Below are positions 59,509 to 64,000 of a DNA stretch of 64,000 bases, piece by piece. Under the pieces are notes generated by a model. The model was not told the DNA's origin. It worked only from the letters and a program-made list of their open reading frames with translations, and did no database searches. Each line of letters begins with the position of its first letter. The first letter of the stretch is position 1. The DNA is from Lagopus muta (Eukaryota; Chordata; Aves; Galliformes; Phasianidae), in NCBI RefSeq assembly GCF_023343835.1, contig NC_064447.1:9196501-9260500 (forward strand), in the 5' to 3' direction. A program made the translations under genes and the position numbers.

Positions 59509-59860
59509 CAGCTGGGAAAAGGCCATCTATTCAGTGTATTTTTAGAGGTAGAAGGTTGTTGTCACCATATTTTGCTAAGGAATATGCATTACTACTTGTT
59601 GTAATTGGGCTTCTGTGGTGTTTTTAAGATGATTGTACTTGGAAAAGTGTAGTAGGTCCACAGCCTAAAAGTTAGTTCTACTGAATTCAACCCTTTAGAA
59701 GGGAGGTGGAAGCCTTGTTCACTCAGTTTGGGAACTATGGGAAAGTTTTGAAAAATCAGAAATGACAATTAGTACCAGACAGATCTCTTGAACTTTATTT
59801 TTTGACTGCTGTGCTACTTCTGTGTTACTGAAGTAAATAAAGGCCCACTTTCAAATACTG
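59509..59860 (+). terminator. MEIOB: MEIOB 3' UTR with poly(A) signal
   Basis: A canonical AATAAA lies at 59836-59841 (gtaaataaaggcc), about 330 bp after the stop codon, with a T/G-rich stretch following (gcgtttgtagtgtatgttgg). This is a standard cleavage context. Confidence 0.65.
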
Positions 59861-59869
59861 ATGCGTTTG

Positions 59870-61480
59870 TAGTGTATGTTGGTGAGTCCAAACACAAAGC
59901 TTTTGGCAACTGCAGAGGCATGCAAGGGAAATAGCAAAGATTTTTGCAAGTCTCTTTTCTCCAGGGCAGACTAAGTTTTCTTAGAATAAAGTAATCAGCA
60001 GGGACGTCTGACAATCAGATACTCAGGCTAAGACTGTAGGTGGCAGACATGACAAGATTCGTCTCCAGCATAGATGTTCTTGGCTGAACATAAAGAACCC
60101 AGGTGTGTACATTTTCCCATTCTCCAGGGGTTGGTTTGTTTGTTAATCTATTTCTATATTAGTTGATTTCCAACAGTTCTCACTTTCAAAGCATACAAGG
60201 GGCACTTTGACTTCTAAAAGCCAGGGGCTTGCTCTATTCAGATGTCATGGCTAAATGTTGTGTTTCAGCTGGCCTCAGTTCCTTAGGCCATAGTATTTAT
60301 AATTATCAAACAGAGACCTTTTACATGTGCTTTTAAGCCACTCACTGAAGCTAAAAGGCAGCAATCTGCAGTGTACATGTTGGCAGGATTAGTGCCTGGT
60401 GGAGGTGGTGTTGTGGGGGCATGCACAACTGTTGTGCCTTAGGATATCTTCCAAAGAAATGTGAAAAGCAGCTACATCCTTCTTTAAGCACACTGCCTCG
60501 AAGCTCATGTACTTGCAAAATATAACCCTATATCTTGGAAATAAAGCCACTGAAATGAGCCCCTCCCAACATGTGAATCTGTTGTACAACTTTCAAAATG
60601 GTGGCCTACTGTAAAAATTACAGTTAAAAGCACCAAATATCTACGGTTTTAGTCTGTAATGATAAAAACATACGCAGCATTTTCCAGACTCCTTTCTCAC
60701 AGGCTTTCTTGTGTCTCATTGCAGTTCTTTCCTACTGCAGCTCCCAGTGAAGACAAGGAGCCAATGCTGGCCGCCGCAGCCAGGAGTGAGCACCTCTCAC
60801 TGCTGCCTGATGACCCATGAGAGCCCCTGCAGCACCCCAAGCTGGAAAGACCCCACACCAACAGTCACCAGAGCACATAGCTGCACACCCTGAGTGGATT
60901 CCAGTCCTCAGGTTAAACTTTTATTTTTCCACTTTATAAAGTGCATTCCTGCCACTTTATTGCACCCGTGCAAGGAATCCAAGTGTGGCTGGGACACAGA
61001 AGCTGGACAGCTGCAGGCCTTACCAAGACCACAGATCACTTTCTGTACATCACCATTTTAATACTTCAGTTCTTATGTTTATTTTGAGACAGGACATTGG
61101 CAAAGCTCAAAGCGTGAACAGAACAGAAGAGCACACAGCGATAGTCCTGCTGCTGTATTTCCTACTGTTCTTATTTCCCCAGCACAGCTGAATACAAAGT
61201 TCCAAGGTACAGTTTAGGTACCAACCAGCTGCTCCAGGCTGGGTTGGACTCTTGGACTAACCTCAGCTTTACAGCCTCTCTGGAGGCCAACGTGGAAATG
61301 GGGGTTGTTTTAGCCACAGGTCTTCATGAGCTACAGCACAGCTTTGATAACCAGGAGTCCAGGAGATGCTCAGGCCATGTAAATTTAACACACAGGACAG
61401 TGGGTGCAGTGCATCTCTTTGTTCACGCAGTGCTCCCCAAAAGGCTCTTCCTCTGCAGATACAGGTCCCAGCCCAGCTGC
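59870..61480. other. FAHD1: MEIOB-FAHD1 tail-to-tail interval, including the probable FAHD1 3' UTR
   Basis: The two genes converge here. No further coding gene is supported. On the minus strand AATAAA signals occur at 61083-61078, 60961-60956 and 60925-60920, any of which could end FAHD1 transcripts 0.4-0.6 kb past its stop. The plus-strand stretch around 60715-60895 has an acceptor-like tcattgcag but no donor or family match. A 12-bp palindrome (actttataaagt) lies at 60931. Confidence 0.5.
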
Positions 61481-61483
61481 TGG

Positions 61484-62155
61484 TTAGGACCGGCGTGTTT
61501 GCTGGGCCACCTTGAACCGCATGGACAGGATGTCACCTATCCCTGCCTCTATCTCATCATTTTCTTCTACAGACCCGACTCCGCTGGGAGATCCTGTCAG
61601 AATCAAATCTCCTTCTTCCAGGGTGATGATTTCACTGATGTAGCTGATCAGGTGCGGGATAGAGAAGATCATAGAGGAGGTCTCTCCCTCCTGCCTCAAC
61701 TGTCCATTCACCTTGAGCCAGATCTTTAGCTTGTGAGGGTCTGGGATCTTCTCCTTGGGCACAAATTCACTGACCGGGCACGATGTGCTGAAGGCCTTGG
61801 CCAAGGTCCAGGGCAAACCCTTCTTTTTGCACTCTTTCTGCGCGTCCCTAGCGGTCATGTCCAGGCACAGGGCATAGCCTGCCACGTGCTCCATAGCAGC
61901 CTCCTGGGACACGGCCCGGGTTCTCTTCCCGATCACCACCCCCAGCTCCACTTCGTGGTGCAGGTCGGTGCAGTAGTAGGGCCGCAGGATGGGCGAGCCT
62001 TCCCGCAGGTAAGCCGAAGAGGGCTTGAGGAAGAAGAGGGGCTCGGCGGGCAGCGCATTCCCCAACTCCTTGGCGTGCTCGGCGTAGTTGCGCCCCACGC
62101 AGACGATATTCTTGCCCCACTCCCAGAAGCGTGCCAGGGGCCTGGAGGAAGCCAT
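61484..62155 (-). CDS. FAHD1: Fumarylacetoacetate hydrolase domain-containing protein 1 (acylpyruvase / oxaloacetate decarboxylase)
   Basis: A single uninterrupted exon encodes 223 residues, close to the 224 of human FAHD1. The family enzyme acts in mitochondria, hydrolysing acylpyruvates and decarboxylating oxaloacetate with Mg2+. The FAH fold starts almost at once: WEWGKNIVCVGRNYAEH (11-27), LHHEVELGVVIGK (65-77), ALCLDMTARD (95-104), KKGLPWTLAKAF (111-122) and ILTGSPSGVG near the C-terminus. By alignment to human numbering, the catalytic pair H27/E30, the metal ligands E68, E70 and D99, and the substrate Lys K120 are all present. The start is ATG at 62155 (MASSRPLARF), matching human MAASRPLSRF. 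The frame extends upstream only to a GTG, so a longer form is not supported. It is head to head with HAGH. Confidence 0.97.
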   Translation of the reverse strand: MASSRPLARFWEWGKNIVCVGRNYAEHAKELGNALPAEPLFFLKPSSAYLREGSPILRPYYCTDLHHEVELGVVIGKRTRAVSQEAAMEHVAGYALCLDMTARDAQKECKKKGLPWTLAKAFSTSCPVSEFVPKEKIPDPHKLKIWLKVNGQLRQEGETSSMIFSIPHLISYISEIITLEEGDLILTGSPSGVGSVEENDEIEAGIGDILSMRFKVAQQTRRS

Positions 62156-62730
62156 CAGCCCCACCGCTCTCCTTCTCCGGGTGCCCTTGGGCCGCCCTTG
62201 CCGTACCGGAGGCACAAACCCCGCCGAGCTCCGCGCTCCTCCTCCGGACCCGCTATCCTTCCTTCCGTCCTTTCTTCCTTCCTGCTGCCTTTCGCTCCCT
62301 CCCCCAGCACAGGCGTGAGCCTCCTTACCCAGCCCCTTTGAGCCGGGTTAGCGAATCGCTTGGTTGCAAAAAAACCCCAACAAATTAATTAATTAAAAAA
62401 ACCAATAATAATAAGCGAGGCCTGGGCGGACAGGGGGCGGGCGGCAGCTCAGCACCGCCCCCGCTGCACTCCGGGCCGGGGCCGAGCGGGGTCGCCCGCC
62501 TCCCCCCCTCCCCGGACCCTGCCGCTGGGCGGGGAGCGAAGGTAACCGGGGCCGGGCGGGGCGCGCCGCTGCCGAGCGCACCATGGTTGGCGGGGGCTGG
62601 CGGAGCCTCGGCACCGCCCTGGCTGCGCTGGGAGCCGGGGCCCTGCTCCGAGCCGGTACGTGGGGCGGGCGGAGCGCCTCGCCCGGCGCCCACCTGCTCC
62701 TACGGGAACGCGGAGGGGCTGCGGGGATTC
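61890..62730. promoter_or_regulatory. CpG island, probable bidirectional FAHD1/HAGH promoter
   Basis: Dense CpG spans the FAHD1 5' coding region, the 427-bp gap between start codons and HAGH exon 1. GC boxes (ggggcggg, gggcgggg) crowd 62420-62570. An AT-rich insert at 62367-62416, with ttaattaatt and a CCAAT word at 62402, splits the island. No TATA box is apparent for either direction. The arrangement is the same as in mammals. Confidence 0.75.
62583..62655 (+). CDS. HAGH: Hydroxyacylglutathione hydrolase (glyoxalase II), first coding exon, partial gene
   Basis: It encodes MVGGGWRSLGTALAALGAGA followed by LLRA and one base of the next codon, then the donor gccg|gtacgt. Glyoxalase II hydrolyses S-D-lactoylglutathione to D-lactate and glutathione. 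This first exon would carry the mitochondrial presequence: Arg-containing, rich in Ala/Leu/Gly and lacking acidic residues. It resembles human HAGH, which also starts MV and contains SLAALGA. Identification rests on that resemblance plus the head-to-head position with FAHD1. The metallo-beta-lactamase domain exons lie beyond the window. The ATG context ccaccATGg-like (gcaccatgg) is near-optimal. Confidence 0.8.
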
Positions 62731-64000
62731 GGTGTGGGCGGCCGGGGGGCTGGCGGCGCTCCTCCTAGCAAAGCTGCGCAGTTTGCTGATGGTTTCTCTT
62801 CTTTCGCTGCTCAGGGGTGCGCCGTTTTAAGCTGACTCACAGCCCCAAGTAGGTCAGTGTCTGCTTAGCTGCAGCCTCGCGCTGTTGGTGGTGGTGGTGG
62901 GGTTAGTTTTTTTGCGCTGGTAAGTGATGTGGGAGGATCCTGGAGGGTTGCTGGGCCGCCCGAGTGCTGCTGGTTGCTCTGGAGGATTGGGGGTTGAGGG
63001 ATAAGGTGTCGAATTTTAACTGGGTTAGATGGGAAATTGAATTAGTAATGTAAGGAAAAAAAAAAAAAAAAGTGGAAAAAAAAATTCTAGGCTGTGCATT
63101 TACATCTGGGCCTGAATTCTGAAAGTGTCTCTTTGAATCAGAGCTCAGCCTAGCAGTGCCTCTGTATGTAAAACGTGGCCTTAATGAGCCAGAATTCACT
63201 GCAGCCGCTGTCAGCCTTGAAGCCCCTCTGCTACCTTGTCCCTGAGTGTGCTGACGTGAGGAGCAGGCAGCTCAGAGTTGCTGTAGGCGGATGCACACCC
63301 TGCATGCGTTGCACTGAACCTGGCTGGGTGCTGCAGGCTGCCTGAGGGGCAGCAAGCAGGAGTTCCATAGGGTGCAGCTCACGTGGTGTCCAAACACATC
63401 TACGTGCAGGGTGTATAGAAAGCAAACGTGGTGTTTCTACTTGTGGGGCAGTGCAGAGATAAACACCTAGGAATGGGTATGCAGTCAGTGTGTGTGACTG
63501 CCTCATTTGGAACAGGAATTTTCCATTCCTTTTTTTGTAGTAAAACAGTAAAACAAAATACTGTGAACAAAATGCACAAGGCAACCATTTTTCTGGAGGA
63601 ACCTATTGCTTAGCTACCTGCTGCCTCCCTGCCTTCAGCCTCCTGCGTGCATGCATTGCTGTGATAGCATTAACATTGCCCATCTGCAATCTCTGCCCCT
63701 CCAAGAGTCAGGCTGTGCTGGCAACCCATCCTGAACAGAGCTATGCGATCCAAAGGGCACTGCTGGGGACATGGAGCAAAACTGACTGGAAATGGAGCCA
63801 GTGGACCTTATAGTTTTGGACGGGCATGTGATCTTGACTTGCTGTCTGTGTTAGGTGCAGGGCTTGTGCGCTGCTGGGGAGCTGACATGAGCAGAACTGG
63901 GTGTGAGCTGCTTATAAGAGCAGCGCTGGGTGTGCGTGAGAGCTTTGGATCAGACTGAAGGGTGCAGCTCAGCTGCAGATGGGACTTGAGAATAGGTTTC
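62656..64000 (+). other. HAGH: HAGH intron 1 (runs off the window)
   Basis: No exon encoding the conserved start of glyoxalase II (MKVEVLPAL-like) is found before the window ends. The intron contains an A-rich run (63055-63083), a tgg-repeat (ttggtggtggtggtgggg near 62885) and a possible small alternative exon at 62815-62852. Nothing else is recognisable. Confidence 0.6.
62815..62852 (+). other. HAGH: Candidate alternative HAGH exon with in-frame stop
   Basis: A good acceptor (ttctttcgctgctcag) and a plausible donor (aagtag|gtcagt) bound 38 bp. Joined to exon 1 it would read G-V-R-R-F-K-L-T-H-S-P-K and then TAG at 62850-62852. Such an exon would block the mitochondrial reading frame. In human HAGH a ten-exon transcript is reported to make only the cytosolic form by this kind of arrangement. 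The bird exon is inferred, not shown. Confidence 0.3.

Noticed and set aside
59403-59627. A 74-residue open frame with a hydrophobic C-terminal tail overlapping MEIOB exon 13
   Set aside because: It is a different frame from the conserved MEIOB tail ([13 protein letters not shown]) and has no independent support.
62156-62215. A 20-residue Arg-rich N-terminal extension of FAHD1 resembling a mitochondrial presequence
   Set aside because: The upstream initiation triplet is GTG, not ATG. The ATG at 62155 matches the mammalian start, so an extended form has no good support.
1-64000. Retrovirus-like elements, CRISPR arrays, tRNA/rRNA genes, bacterial-type operons
   Set aside because: No paired terminal repeats, gag/pol/env-like frames, regularly spaced identical repeats, tRNA box motifs or prokaryotic gene packing were recognised. 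The only transposon fossils seen are LINE and SINE copies.

Overview
This is an intron-rich vertebrate nuclear window, almost certainly from a bird and probably a galliform such as chicken. The evidence is several degenerate CR1 LINE fragments in both orientations, GC-rich gene-dense sequence, and a gene order matching the human 16p13.3 block HS3ST6-MEIOB-FAHD1-HAGH. There is no bacterial gene organisation, no CRISPR array, no recognisable tRNA or rRNA gene and no recognisable retrovirus-like element.

Layout. Positions 1-8.6 kb are non-coding flank with short tandem repeats, a degenerate minisatellite (7.56-8.09 kb) and homeodomain-type AT-rich patches. HS3ST6 (+) has a CpG-island first exon at 9093-9460, a 20.5 kb intron with CR1 copies and candidate enhancers, and a second coding exon at 29943-30561 with a poly(A) signal at 30659. 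From about 30.7 to 46.4 kb lies intergenic DNA with a 34-bp triplicate repeat, two CR1 copies, a probable ancient MIR-type SINE, a perfect cAMP-response element and candidate conserved blocks. MEIOB (+) runs from 48470 to 59508 as 13 coding exons with consistent splice phases, giving a 475-residue protein; a possible upstream promoter lies near 46.4-47.0 kb. FAHD1 (-) is a single-exon gene at 61484-62155. HAGH (+) begins at 62583 in the same CpG island and continues past the right edge.

How the genes relate. This is a conserved neighbourhood rather than an operon. HS3ST6 modifies heparan sulfate in the Golgi. MEIOB binds single-stranded DNA in meiotic recombination. FAHD1 acts on oxaloacetate and acylpyruvates in mitochondria. 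HAGH (glyoxalase II) hydrolyses S-D-lactoylglutathione. FAHD1 and HAGH start 427 bp apart, head to head, and probably share a bidirectional promoter.

No new gene system was found. The most interesting leads are a candidate stop-bearing alternative exon in HAGH, a weak splice donor in MEIOB with a near-immediate read-through stop, a tandem repeat that creates a GATA-site cluster in the HS3ST6 intron, an inverted pair of related CR1 copies around HS3ST6 exon 2, a MIR-like fossil and several candidate conserved enhancers. Exon boundaries were read by eye from splice sites and remembered mammalian proteins; no alignment was run.
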